Source: Gautieria morchelliformis (lineage: Eukaryota > Basidiomycota > Agaricomycetes > Gomphales > Gomphaceae). From it: 64,000 nt of DNA. The translations under genes were made by a program, and so were the position numbers. The notes beneath the pieces are model-generated. The model was not told the DNA's origin. It searched no databases and saw only the letters and a program-made list of their open reading frames with translations. Shown here piece by piece: positions 9,823 through 21,187 of the stretch (position 1 is the stretch's first letter; each line of letters opens with the position of its first letter). Where the stretch lies: NCBI GenBank assembly GCA_015179125.1, contig WHVA01000156.1:124001-188000 (forward strand), written 5' to 3'.

Positions 9823-12800
9823 GAACTCACCCTACAACCGTAGGGAGAGGCGCTCTCACCTAACGGTGAAAGTGATGGGGAAGAGGAAAACAGTTCCGCG
9901 TGCCGCGGGACCTAATAGATGCACACAGCGCCTAATGGCTTCTAAGCCAAGCACCACCATCATCCTCACGGATGATGACCTTCCTCGCCTCCGCGAGGAA
10001 TGGATGGAACGAATCACTGACTTAGTCAGTGGAATTCCATTAGAACTCCCACCACTATGGGAGATCAACCATGAGATCAACCTCATTGATCCCAACAAGC
10101 ACATGCGGTATTGACTACCGAAATGCCCCGAACACTTCCGAGAGGAACTATCGGCTAAGATAGAATGATACACCACTGCAAAGTGGTCAATTCCGGCAGT
10201 CGTGCAGCAGGCAGTGCCCATGCTGTGTGTGCCGAAGAAGAACGGTACATTGCGAACCGTCTTCGATCTGCGCCAGCAGAACGAGAACACGGTGAAGGAC
10301 GTCACGCCCTTCCTGGATCAGGATATCATCCGCAGCGACATGGCTCGCTGTCGGTATCGAACAAAACTCGATATGTCAGAAGCATACAAGCAGATCTGGA
10401 TCCATCCGGATCACGTAGCAAAGACTGCCTTTGCCACGATCCTTGGCACATTCAGGAGCCAGGTGATACAGATGGGAGACTGTAACGCCCCATCAACATT
10501 CCAACGGCTGATGACAGCCATTTTCCGCGACTGCATAGGTCGCTTCGTCCATGTATACATGGACGACATCTTCATATTCTCGCTCTCAATACAAGAGCAT
10601 GAAGAGCACCTCTACATCGTCTTTGACAGACTGAGGAAGAATCACCTTTTTCTGAGCAAGAAAAAGGTGGACCTCTATTCCATCCGAATGGAGTGTCTCG
10701 GCCATATCATCGATGGCCGAGGGGTACATGCCGACGAGGACAAGATGCAACGCATCCGCGAGTGGCGCAGGCCACGGACGTTCAATGACGTCCAGCGTTT
10801 CCTCGGGCTGGTACAGTATCTGGCACACTACATGCCAGATGTTAGCGCATATACCACCCCACTATCGGGCTGTGCGCGTAATAACCATCCATTTGAATGG
10901 ACGCCACTACTAGACAAATGCTGGCAAAGCATTAAGGCATTGGCCTGTAAGGCCCCGACCCTGCATCCAGTAGACGCCAGGTGCCCAGAGCCGATCTGGG
11001 TGATCACAGACAGATCAAAAGCCGGTGTCGGTGCGGTCTACGGCCAAGGTCCGGACTGGAAAACTTGTCGACCTGCCGGCTTCTTGTCAAAGAAGTTCAG
11101 CGTTGCGCAGCAACACTACCGGACTCACGAGCACGAGACGATCGCGGTGCTCGAGGCTCTCATGAAATGGGAGGACAAACTGCTGGGACAAAGGTTCACC
11201 CTCGTCACAGACCACAAAGGGCTCGAGTACTTCGAGACCCAGAAGAGCCTATCTGACCGCCAGGTCAGATGGTGGGAGTTTCTCTCCCGGTTCAATTTCA
11301 ACACTATTCATGTTGACGGTGTAGAGAACAAGGTAGCGGACTGCCTGTCGCGCTACTACGAGAGCGACACGAGTGATGACAATCACCCGGACCACGTCTT
11401 AGTAAACGCGGATGCGCGTCTAGACCCGGAGGGTGAGTTATTGCCCACCAACCGGTATATCGAGCTGCGAACAGCGGCGACGAGATGTTCTAAACGCCTC
11501 GCTGAGAAGACAGAGGCGAGAGTAACGGAATCCGCCGCACTAAACGAGGGCTCACCAGAGCCCACGAACGTCGCCACGTCACGCGACGACGACGATGATG
11601 TCAGAGCCATCGCTGCAGGAAACAACAGCGCGCCCCTGCGCCGGGTCGTCGAGCAAGGCATAGACCTGTCTAAGGTCATACGAGACGCGTACCACAGGGA
11701 CACCATGTTCACAAAGATCATGGTGCACCCGGACACGCACCTGAGATTCGGGATCTGGGACGGGCTGATCTGGACCAAGAATCAGCTCAAAAGAGACGTC
11801 ACTGCCGTCCCCTGCTCTGTTCTTCAAGGGGGAAGGAAGCTGATCGAAATTATCATTGATCGGGCACATCAGATAGTCGGCCACTATGGCCATCTGAAGA
11901 CTTCGAACTACATTCAAAGAGCATATTGGTGGCCAGGCATGAGCCCAGACATAGAAGCGTTCTGCACATCATGCGCGAGGTGTCAGATGACGAAAACCGG
12001 ACCACAACGGCCCAAAGGCCTACTACACAGCCTACCCATTCCAGATAGGCCGTGGCAGTCGATTGGCATCGACTTCATGGGGCCCCTGCCCAAATCCAAT
12101 GACTGTGACTACCTGATGGTAGTCATCGACCGACTAACGTCGCTCGTACACCTCATACCAACAACAACGAGCGTGTCAGCCAAGGGAGTAGCCTGGCTGT
12201 TTCTGAAGGAGATCATTTGACTCCATGGGGTTCCCGACTCCATCGTCTCAGATAGAGACTCGAAGTTCACGTCGATCTTCTGGCGTGAACTACAGCGACT
12301 CATGGGGACTAAGCTCCTCATGTCAACTGCCTTCCATCCCCAAACGGATGGAGCCACCGAGCGGGCAAACCGCTCGATCGGCCAGATATTGCGCGCGATC
12401 GTCAGAGATGACCAGAAGGATTGGGCATTGAAATGCCCAATGGTTGAGGTCGCCCTCAACAGCAATGTCAGCGCAACCACAGGGTTCACACCGTTCAAGC
12501 TGAACCACGGCTATATGCCGCGGATAGACCTCCCCATAGCTGTGGACACCCCGTTCAAGGGGGTAGCCCGGTTCGCACATCAGGCAAAATGGAACCTGAT
12601 GGCGGCACACGATGCAATCATAGAGCATCGAGTGACGCAAACGTTTCATGCAAACAAGAAACGTATGGCGAGCGACAGGTACGCGGCCAACGACCGCATC
12701 TACCTTTCGACACAAAACCTAACTCTTCTGAAAGGAAGAGCCAGAAAACTAGTCCCGCGGTACATTGGACCGTACCGTGTTGTGGAGGCTCACAACGACG

Positions 12801-13150
12801 CCTCGACGGTGACCCTTGATCTTCCCGACGAGCTGAAAAGCCATCGCATTTCACCGGTCTTCCATTCAAGCCTCGTACGGCGATACAAGGCCAACAACGA
12901 CGAATTGTTTCCCCATCGTGAGGCCAAGTCATTTTATGACTTCGGAGCGAATGACGACGAGGAGTGGCTCGTCGACGAGATTATCGCACATCAATGGATA
13001 AACTCGACGGACCTGGAGTTCCAGGTCCGTTGGACCTTAGGCGACGTGACATGGGAACCCATGTCATCCTGCAAGGACCTTGAAGCCCTAGATAGCTATC
13101 TAGAGCTTAGGGGGGTGACTAAGCCATGCGACCTCCCCAGATGCCGCTAG
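9788..13150 (+). pseudogene. gypsy A pol: RT, RNase H, integrase, chromodomain
   Basis: One reading frame from the UGA to 13150. Domains in order: reverse transcriptase with VYMDDIF at about 10552-10572; RNase H (YRTHEHETIAVLEAL region near 11118); integrase with the HHCC zinc motif (about 11866-11987) and core residues GIDFMGP, SDRDSKF and the TERANRS segment; and a C-terminal chromodomain-like tail (FQVRWTLGDVTWEP) near 13020-13060. These enzymes copy the RNA and insert the cDNA in the nucleus; the chromodomain places it with the chromoviruses. Three TGA stops at 10112, 10166 and 12218 interrupt it, all at codons that are CGA or CAA in copies B/C or close relatives. There is no frameshift. 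It overlaps the inverted-repeat tiling described in findings. Confidence 0.88.
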
Positions 13151-13305
13151 ACGTGTCTGTCACGTGCAGACCACGTGATGCGCCGGCCACGGCGCGGTTA
13201 AATTTCACCTCGGATCTCTCCGAGGGCGCATCGCTTCTTGGAAGCTAACCACCATCATCCTCACAAAGATGATGCCCCCAAAGATGGGATGGACGTTGAT
13301 CTGTC

Positions 13306-13801
13306 TGTAGAGGACAGGAATTATAGGCAGTAGGAATGGACTTCTTGCTCGAAAGAATAGACTAGAAAACAATTCACTCTCTCAGTGAATTTAGTTGTCA
13401 CTGTAAATATATTATACACTACCTAGAAAACAATTCACTACAGAGGATTTCTAGGTTAATAAATCGAAAGAATACTAGACTAATTTACTTGCCTCTCTCA
13501 GTGAATTTAGTTGTCACTGAGAGAGGGGGAAACTGTTTCACTGCGCATGTACTACTACCGGCCCTTTAGCGCCCAAGAGCTCGCGCGTCGAAGTCATTTC
13601 AGACTCCGCTGGGTGCAGCCGCTTGTGAAAGTAGGAATAACAAGATGAAATGGAGAGATAGGGAGTGAGTGGAAAATTTCGAAAATAACCAGAGAAATGG
13701 ATGCATGATACAAGAACAACATGAGAAGAAATTGAGAAAGCACACAACAAATTGGATATATTATGCTTGATTTTGGTGCAGGAGCATCAATGCACCCAAC
13801 A
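13306..13801 (-). repeat. 3' LTR of copia E (496 bp)
   Basis: On the minus strand it begins TGTTGGGTGCATTG, directly after a purine-rich tract, and ends CCTCTACA. The D LTR (49161-49648) is a clear relative in its first ~250 bases. It contains a 12-bp perfect inverted repeat, arms CTCTCTCAGTGA and TCACTGAGAGAG, at 13493-13525. Confidence 0.85.
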
Positions 13802-13814
13802 CGCCCCCTCAAGC

Positions 13815-16800
13815 TTAATATATTCCGATTTGTTCGTTGAGGATCTTCACTCTAGGACTAGGAAGTCCTTTGGTGAGGATATCTGCCAACATTTGTTCGG
13901 TTGGCAAATAAACGAGCTTGGCTTGTTGATTTTTGATTATATCTCGAAGGAAATATAATCTGATGTCGAAATGTTTGGTTCTCGTGTGTTGTTGAGTGCC
14001 ATACGTGATGGCAATGGCTGATTGATTATCTGAATAAATTTTGATGGGTCTGTTCAGTGGTTGGAATATTTCAGAAATAAAATGGCGCATCCAAAGAGCC
14101 TCTTTGCCCGCATGGGTCAGGGCGACGAATTCGGCTTCAGTTGATGAGAGGGCTACTATCGACTGTTTCTGGCAACTCCATGAAACAGTGCCTCCATCAA
14201 TCTGAAATAAGTATGCCGAATACGAACGCCTATGACTCTGTGAACCCCAATCCGCATCTGAATACCCATCAGCCGTCTCGATTTCTTCCAAGTGTGAGCT
14301 TGTAATGCTTCGTGCCTTTCAAATATTTGAAGACACGTTTGACTGCATTCCAATGTGTGCCACCTGGATTTTCGAGGAATTGCGAAAGCAATGACACCGC
14401 AAATGCAATGTCAGGTCGAGTGGCTACAGCTGCCCACATCAGTGATCCTATGGCTTGCCTGTATGGAAACTTCGACATGGCTTTCTTGCCTCTCTCTGTA
14501 GAAGGACATGGTCTTTTGATAATTTAACAGCTGGATCAAGGGCGTAGCATAAGTCTTTGCATCTTCGAGATTGAATTTCTTGATGATCTTCTTGATGTAT
14601 GCGGTTGTGAAATTGCAATAGTTTTCTTCTGCCAGTCTCTTTCGATTTTGAGTTCAATAGCCAATGAATTCGCCTAGATCTTTCATACTGAAGACCTGAG
14701 CAAGATCTCGTTTGATTTCGTCCAGGACTGACTGATTCTCAGCTGTGATGGTGAGATCATCCACAGCTGTTGCAATGATCACATGCCCCTTTCCGCCACG
14801 TCTATAAAATACAGCCCCATCTGTGGCTGACGTAGTGAATCCTAATTGTGGAATTCACCACTTAGACGTTTGTACCATTCCCTTCCAGATTGTTTGAGGC
14901 ATAGAGTGCTTTCTTCAAAAGTAGCACTTCGTCTTTGTCTCTAGACTCATATCCATACGGCTGCTTCATGTAAATAGGTTCAGGTAGTGTAGCATTGAGG
15001 TATGCATAGTCCACGTCCATTTGATGGATAGGCCAGTCATTCCTAGCAGCAATGGCGCATATGATCCGTAGGGAAGGATAACCGAGCAACAGGTGAGTAT
15101 GTCTCATCATAGTCGACTCCAAACTTCTGTGTGAAGCCTTGGGCACCATTCTCGATTTAGGCTTATTGGTTTCCCTTCTGGATTACGCTTCCAAAGGTAG
15201 ACCCATTTATTACCGACAATATTGGCTCCAGGAGGTGGTTTGGCTCGTTCCCACACTCCCTTGTCATTAGGGCCTCATACTCTTTGTCCATTGATTTCTT
15301 CCATATAGGATTATTCAGAGCTTCGTCTGCATTGCTAGGTTCAATTGACTCCAATCCGGTGCCTTGTTATTGTTTGACCGTCGGTTGGAAATGCACTGAT
15401 GGCAACTCATAGCTACTGATGCCATCAATCTCGGAGGATAATTCTTGGTCGAATAAATTTCTTTACGGTCCTCAGGTCCTCGTAAGCTAGCGTAGTCATA
15501 TGTGTGCCAGCTTGTCTCTGGTTTGAGATCTTGTTACGGGACCTGATGGGGCCGCTGCACTTGTTGTTGACGGATCCTTTGCTTCTCCTTATCGGTTCAG
15601 CTTCTTTAGGTCTGTCATCAACTCCCTGAATAGGTTGCAGCTTTCAAGATATTCCTCTGGTGCACTTTCATCAATTTCTTCGATCTTTGCCTCTTCGCTG
15701 ACTAAGCGACCAGGCACAGGTGCTGATGCTGGAATGGCCTTCTTCTCCTCTCTAGACATAGGCAGCTGGATTCCTCAATAGAAATGATTGGGACTTTTCC
15801 CTTCTTCATCTCTGAGTCAAACACAATGTTCCGCTCGACAGAAACTTTGTGAGAGTCAGGCCAATAAACATAATGACCATGGCTCTGCACAGAAATTCCT
15901 ATCCACCGAGCTCTTTTGGCATGAGCTGCCAATTTATCTCCCTGATTGACCTTAACATAGACTTCAGCTCCCCATGTGTGAATGTCTTTGAGATTCGGTT
16001 TCTCACGGTGAATCATTTCATAAGGCGTTTTATCCGGTAGAGCTCTTGTATGCATCCTGTTCCTAAGATAATTGGCATGCTGTATCGCATAGCCCCATAA
16101 TATCTTAGGAAGACCTGATTTGAATAGCATGGCATGGGTTCTCTCAGTGAGAGTTCGGTTCAGACGTTCGGCAACACCATTAGACTCTGTGTCAACCGAT
16201 GCTTCGTGCCTTGTTTGGCCAGGTGCTGTTTGAATTCAGAGCTCGTATATTCGCCCCCTCGATCAGAAACAAGTGCCTTGATGTGCACATTTCTCTGTTG
16301 AAGCATTAGAGCCTCGTAGAGTTTGTATTTTGAGAATGCTTCCGATTTGTTCGCCATGAGATAGATCACTGATTCCCTTGAGTAATCATCGATAAAAGAG
16401 ACATAATATGACTTTTTATCGATTGTGAGGTGCCTTGCAGGTCCCCAGACATCAGAATAAATTCTGTCACCGAATTTTGATGTACGGTCTCTGGGTTCTC
16501 GAGGAAGAGGTTTGCATGCAATCTTGGCTTGAATGCACGCATCACAGACAATTCTATCGCCTGTGGAACTCAGTTCAATGCCCAATATCATGCCACGATT
16601 GAGTAGATGTTGTAGGGACTTCTGTGAGATGTGCCCCATTTTTTGATGAATTTCCATGGCAGACATACACATATGTGCTTGAGCACTTGGTGACTGGAGG
16701 TCTAGTCGATATAAGCCATTGATCTTCGGTGCTTGCATCAATATCTTTCCAGCAGCATTAGATATTGTGCATTTCTGGCCACCAAGTCGAATATCGTAGC

Positions 16801-18028
16801 CAGCATCATCGCACTGACCGATTGAGACGAGGGTACCAGCAATTTTTGGTGCATAGTATGTATCTTGCAACATGACTTCTACTGTTTTATCTCCAACCTT
16901 ATTGGATAATACGAGCAGTCCAGAGCTGAAGGCATCAAAAGTGCCTTTGTTGGCTGCTCGGATAGTCCTCGGCTGTGAGAATTGACAGTAGTTCCTCAAT
17001 AAATTTTTATGAGGAGTCATATGTGATGTCATTCCAGTGTCGAGTATGACTATAACTCCTGAGGATGTGCTCAGATTGAAATTAGAGCACTCGTCGAAAT
17101 TGGTGAAGGCAAGATGCCCATCATCACTTTCCTCAGAAGAGGTCTCTTCTTCGGCAACATTTGCTTTTGCTTTACCCTTCTTCTTCTTCTTGCCTTTGGC
17201 TTTTTTCTTCTGACATGGTCCTTGACCTTCTTTACCACCTCCTTTAGCCCAGCAATTTTCAATAGAATGTCCAGGCTTTTTGCAGTTACTGCATGTATGC
17301 GTCTTCTGCCCTTTCTGGTCCTTCTTGGTAGATGAACCAATAAACACCTGCACTTCTTGCGGGAGTGTTTTCTTCCTGTCATACTGAGCCTTTAGTACCC
17401 TAATAATGTCATCAGGGACTAAGGGTCTCCCGCATTCTTCAAGTGAAGTGGTAAGGGCATTCATGACAGCCTCATAGGATGGTGGAAGTGACACAAGGAT
17501 AATGTCCATAAATTCTTCTTCAGAAACTCTGGCTCCCATCTCATTAAGACGAGCATATAGGTCCTGGGCCTTGTCCAAATGAGCTCTCAAGTCTCCATCC
17601 TTAGGACATCTCATACTACGGAGTTGTCTCTGCAGGCTGGTGAGGACCATCTTGGGCTTCTTGGTCATTTCATTGACCAGTGCATCCCAAGTCTCTTTTC
17701 CTGTCTTTTGTTTCTGTAGCATCAGAGCTAGTGACTCTGACACTGAGACAATGATTTGGGTCTTGGCTTGTCCTTCTCTAGCAAGATATCTCTCCAGCTT
17801 CTCCTCAGCCTTATCCATCTGAGTTTCCTCAGCTTCTGTACGAATATGGCCTGGGGGCATGACTGGAGGATCAGGAGGTCGAGTGACTCTGCCTTCTACA
17901 TGCTTGAGTAGATTTTTGGACTTGAAATAGCTGATGAGAGTGGGTCGCCACAGTGGCCAATTACTTCCATCTGTAGCAAGCTTCTCAACACCCAAAAGCT
18001 TCTGTGAAGTGTCTCTGGGGCCCACAAC
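13815..18028 (-). pseudogene. copia E gag-pol, frameshifted
   Basis: A 5' portion of about 620 codons is open (16160-18028). It has a UBN2-type gag, a zinc knuckle (CSNCKKPGHSIENC near 17260), a protease motif altered to DTGMTSHMT (normally DTGATSHM), a gag-pre-integrase domain and the integrase core with SDVWGP and SDRGGEY. Downstream, at least five frame changes break the integrase end, the RT (AYLNATLPEPIYMKQPYG near 14985, VDDLTI region near 14750) and RNase H (YSDNQSAIAI near 14010). The intact homologue D shows where each break lies. The extra N-terminal residues of the open frame come from the solo LTR inserted at 18029. Confidence 0.85.
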
Positions 18029-18518
18029 TGTAAGGGCAACCCTGGCTAGTTGTGGAGACCACACTACCACACAACTGACAAGGGGAAATCCAAAGTATGT
18101 ATAAATGAACAGAGTATACAAGAGAGGGGATTCTCACCTGACAAGGGGAAATCCAAAGAGAAAAGTCTAAGGACCCCCAATGTCAGCGAGCCCGTATTAT
18201 ACTACGCTGCGCAGCCAGGGACAACATTTGGCACCCGCCATCAACCCTGCATCTCCTTGACCACCCTGACCCTTGATCGACCCTTGATGCCACCTATTAC
18301 GCGAGTCGCTTGATTTCCGACACTGTTCCGAGAGTGGAAGTCGGAAATTGGAGTGGAACTGGCAAGGTGAACAGAACTGATGGAAGTTCTCCCAGAAGCG
18401 GAATCAGTTCCGAAAGCGGAGGCGGAGATGGAATCGGAACCGGAAGCGGAGTCGGAAATGGAGTCGGAACTGGGTGCGGTGTCGGAACTGGAAATGGAAA
18501 ACAGGGTGTCCCCTGACA
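18029..18518 (+). repeat. solo LTR (family TGTAAGGG), copy 1, in the PBS of copia E
   Basis: Starts TGTAAGGGCAACCCTGG and ends GGTGTCCCCTGACA, 490 bp, with the same boundaries as three further copies at 27123, 27648 and 28173. Flanks ACAAC (18024-18028) and ATAAC (18519-18523) are a 5-bp duplication with one change. Removing the LTR reconstitutes a copia-type PBS of element E (GGTTATGGGCCCC on the minus strand). Confidence 0.85.
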
Positions 18519-18525
18519 ATAACCC

Positions 18526-18696
18526 TGTAGAGGACAGGAATTATAGGCAGTAGGACTGAACTTGGTGCTCAAAAGAAGACTAGAAATCAATTCACTCTCT
18601 CAGTGACAACCAAATTCACTGAGAGAGTGAATCGATTTCTAGTCTTCTTTTGAGCACCAAGTCAAGTCCTACTGCCTATAATTCCAGTCCTCTACA
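18526..18696. repeat. 171-bp near-perfect palindrome made from the copia E LTR end
   Basis: The left arm (about 18526-18608) is the terminal ~85 bases of the E LTR (TGTAGAGGACAGGAATTATA onward, as in the 3' LTR at 13306). The right arm (about 18612-18696) is its inverse with a few substitutions, ending CCTCTACA. The rest of the 5' LTR is missing. It joins directly to the interrupted integrase of copia F. Confidence 0.8.
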
Positions 18697-18766
18697 GTGT
18701 TGGGCCCTCAGTGTTCGCCTGCCCCTAAACATCAGAGATGGACAAGTCGCCTACATGGGCAATGAT

Positions 18767-19823
18767 TGTTGTGATAAACGCAACTATCTCATTTCAAATC
18801 ATTTATATATAAAAGAAACTAATAAAGAAAGAAAAAAAGAAAAATATCAAAAAGAAACAGAAATGACATTTATGATAGACGTCGGTGCAGATGACGATCA
18901 CACGAATTTACGACATGCGATATTACCGATAGATCGGGTAATGTACAGAAGTTTGAGCATCGACCACGTGCGGTCGATCAGGGACGGTGCGCCTATCGAG
19001 TGATGGCATCGGCCATGACGTCGACAGGCGCCAGGCCATAGGCACCGAGGGGTGCGGGCACCAAACGCCACAGAGGACAATAGACTGTGCAGGAATATAG
19101 GGTGCTGTGGAGTGACCTGAGAATGTCATCCGCAGTACACATACTCAATTAGCTGCCCCACAGAAAGGGCACAGAGACAGCGGCCCCATCTCCAAGCCCA
19201 GCATATATGCTGGGCAGGGTAAACTCAACTCCATTTTTCTATTTGAACCCCATGACACGTCTGACTGATTACTATCTTAACATCATGTGGACAGGGGCTT
19301 TGTATACTAGGTACAGATCTCTATTCCAAAGCCCAGACAATCCTGACACCATCCCCATCACCCCATGACTTTATGACTATAAATTAGTCACCCCTTAGCT
19401 ACAAACAGTTTTTCGACCCATCTGTCTAATATCTTGAACACTAGTAGTTACTATCAATATAGTATAAATAGCTAGTACAAATGTATGAACGAAATCATCC
19501 AGAATCGATTATTCTGCCTCCTGAAATTGCTGTAGTCTTGTTTGATAGCTACAGAGCTCAGATCTTGATAGTTTATTCCAAATCTTCGTCGAGGGTCTAC
19601 TGTTTACACTATACTACCTTAAAAGCGAACGCTTTTGATTTGGTTATCCCTTGGATCGACACCGTTCTTCTGTCGACACGGTCACGTGACTCTCATTCAT
19701 CAGTGCTGGACGCGCCTCGAAAGGCTTAGTCAGCACACAGAAGAAGGGCGAACACAGTGGTTCCAGTCACTGAGCAATAGAGTCTATTCGTTGAAAGGCA
19801 CTAATTAACATCTTAATCCAAAA
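18767..19823 (+). repeat. 1.06 kb LTR-like element, left copy
   Basis: Begins TGTTGTGATAAACGC and ends TTAATCCAAAA, with perfect 5-bp duplications ATGAT at 18762-18766 and 19824-19828, inserted in the F integrase. It contains a TATA box (19463-19470) and a short ORF at 19481-19729 (MYERN...) that is conserved in the right copy. No RT, transposase or gag domain is recognised, so it may be a large solo LTR or a non-autonomous LTR-type element. Confidence 0.75.
19481..19729 (+). CDS. short ORF of the 1.06 kb element (82 aa), unknown function
   Basis: Starts with ATG 11 nt downstream of the TATA box motif TATAAATA, which is too close for a normal leader, so real translation is doubtful. The protein begins MYERNHPESIILPPEIAVV and has no recognised domain. 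The right copy (20078-20344, minus) keeps the same frame; the only length difference inside it before the C-terminus is a 6-nt in-frame insertion, which hints at coding constraint. Near the end one extra A changes the last residues. I give no function. Confidence 0.35.
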   Translation: MYERNHPESIILPPEIAVVLFDSYRAQILIVYSKSSSRVYCLHYTTLKANAFDLVIPWIDTVLLSTRSRDSHSSVLDAPRKA

Positions 19824-19995
19824 ATGATGTCCTCCGAACATTTGGGGAACGGGTCCACATGCTGCTTGCCCTGTTGGATAGCGGCACTTCGGCACACTTA
19901 TGCAACCCGATGACACGTGCAAGGACAAAGGATATAGGAGAACAAGGAGGGCAGCAAAGTACAAAATGCGCTTTGTACTTTGCAAAGACAAAAGG

Positions 19996-21065
19996 TTTTG
20001 GATTAAGGTATCAATTAGTGCCTTTAACAAGTAGAATCTATTGCTCAGTGATTGAAACCACTGTGTTCGCCCTTCTTCTATGTGCTGACTAAGCCTTTTC
20101 GAGGCGCGTCCAGCACTGATGAATGAGGGTCACGTGACCGCGTCGACAGAAGAACGGTGTCGATCCAAGGGATAGTCAAATCAAAAGTGTTCGCTTTTAA
20201 GGTAGTATAGAGTAAACAGTAATAGTAGACCCTTGACGAAGATTTAGAATAAACTATCAAGATCTGAGCTCTGTAGCTATCAAACAAGACTACAGCAATT
20301 TCAGGGGGCAGAATAATCGATTCTGGACAATTTCGTTCATACATTTGTACTAGCTATTTATACTATATTGATAGTAACTACTAGTGTTCAAGATATTGGA
20401 TGGATGGGTCGAAAAACTACTTTGTAACTAAGGGATGACTAATTTATAGTCATAAAGTCATGGGGTGATGGGGATGGTGTCAGGATTGTCTGGGCTTTGG
20501 AATAGAGATCTGTACCTAGTATACAAAGCCCCTGTCCACATGATGTTAAGATAGTAATCAGTCAGACATGTCATGGGGTTCAAATAGAAAAATGGAGTTG
20601 AGTCTACCCTGCCCAGCATATATGCTGGTCTTGGAGATGGGGCCGCTGTCTCTGTGCCCTTTCTGTGGGGCAGCTGATTGAATATGTATACTGCAGGTGA
20701 CTTTCTCAGGTCACTCCACAGCATGCTATACCCCTGCGCAGTCTTTTGTTCTCTGCGGCGTTTGGTGCCCGCACCCCTCAGTGCCTATGGCCTGGCGCCT
20801 GTCGACGTCATGGCCGATGCCATCACTCGATAGGCGCGCCATCCCTGATTGACCGCACGTGGTCGATGCTCGAACTCCTGTATATTACCCGATCTATGAG
20901 TAATATAGCATGTCATAAATTCGTGTGATCGTCGTCTGCGCCGACGTCTGTCATGAATATAATTTCTGTTTCTTTTGATTTTTCTTTTGTTTTTCTTTCT
21001 TTCTTTATTAGTTTCTTTTTATATATAAACGATTTGAAGTGAAAATAATTGCGTTTATCACAACA
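19996..21065 (-). repeat. 1.07 kb LTR-like element, right copy, inserted in the 5' LTR of G
   Basis: Inverted relative to the copy at 18767, about 90 percent similar by eye, bounded by the perfect duplication AAAGG (19991-19995 and 21066-21070). Removing it restores a 5' LTR of G of exactly the same length as the 3' LTR. It includes the conserved short ORF at 20078-20344 on the minus strand. Confidence 0.85.
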
Positions 21066-21187
21066 AAAGGATTCAACTATAATTAGAATAGTGTTTATGT
21101 ATTTAAGTCAGCGATCTGAACTGTTATAGAGCATCGAATCTACCACCAACTATTACTACTATATTTTGTGAGCACCTTCGACCTATA

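Larger units (their letters stand above)
4151..13305 (+). mobile_element. Ty3/gypsy chromovirus, copy A (3'-truncated)
   Basis: Order: 5' LTR 4151-4460, gag-protease 4504-9787, UGA, pol 9788-13150, and ~150 bases of 3' region. It is cut at 13305 by the 3' LTR of copia E. Two solo LTRs sit in gag (5470-6223 and 6427-7906). Compared with copy B, the post-pol ORF and 3' LTR are missing. The coding sequence is packed with short perfect inverted repeats (see findings). Confidence 0.9.
13306..18696 (-). mobile_element. Ty1/copia element E
   Basis: 3' LTR 13306-13801, degraded gag-pol 13815-18028, a solo LTR in its PBS (18029-18518), and a rearranged 5' LTR end (18526-18696). It is inserted into gypsy A at 13305. 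The 5-bp flank there is CTGTC, but the matching flank on the other side is lost with the 5' LTR. Confidence 0.85.

Noticed and set aside
18297..18590. Repeated 68-121 codon ORFs on both strands in the TGTAAGGG LTRs (also near 27391, 27916, 28441)
   Set aside because: They recur because the LTR itself is repeated, have Gly/Ser-Asp or Pro-rich translations from GGAAC/GTCGGA-type short repeats, and show no domain. I treat them as noncoding LTR sequence.
18767..21065. A single foldback transposon with 1 kb arms
   Set aside because: Each arm has its own perfect 5-bp duplication and the space between holds parts of copia F and copia G, so these are two insertions.
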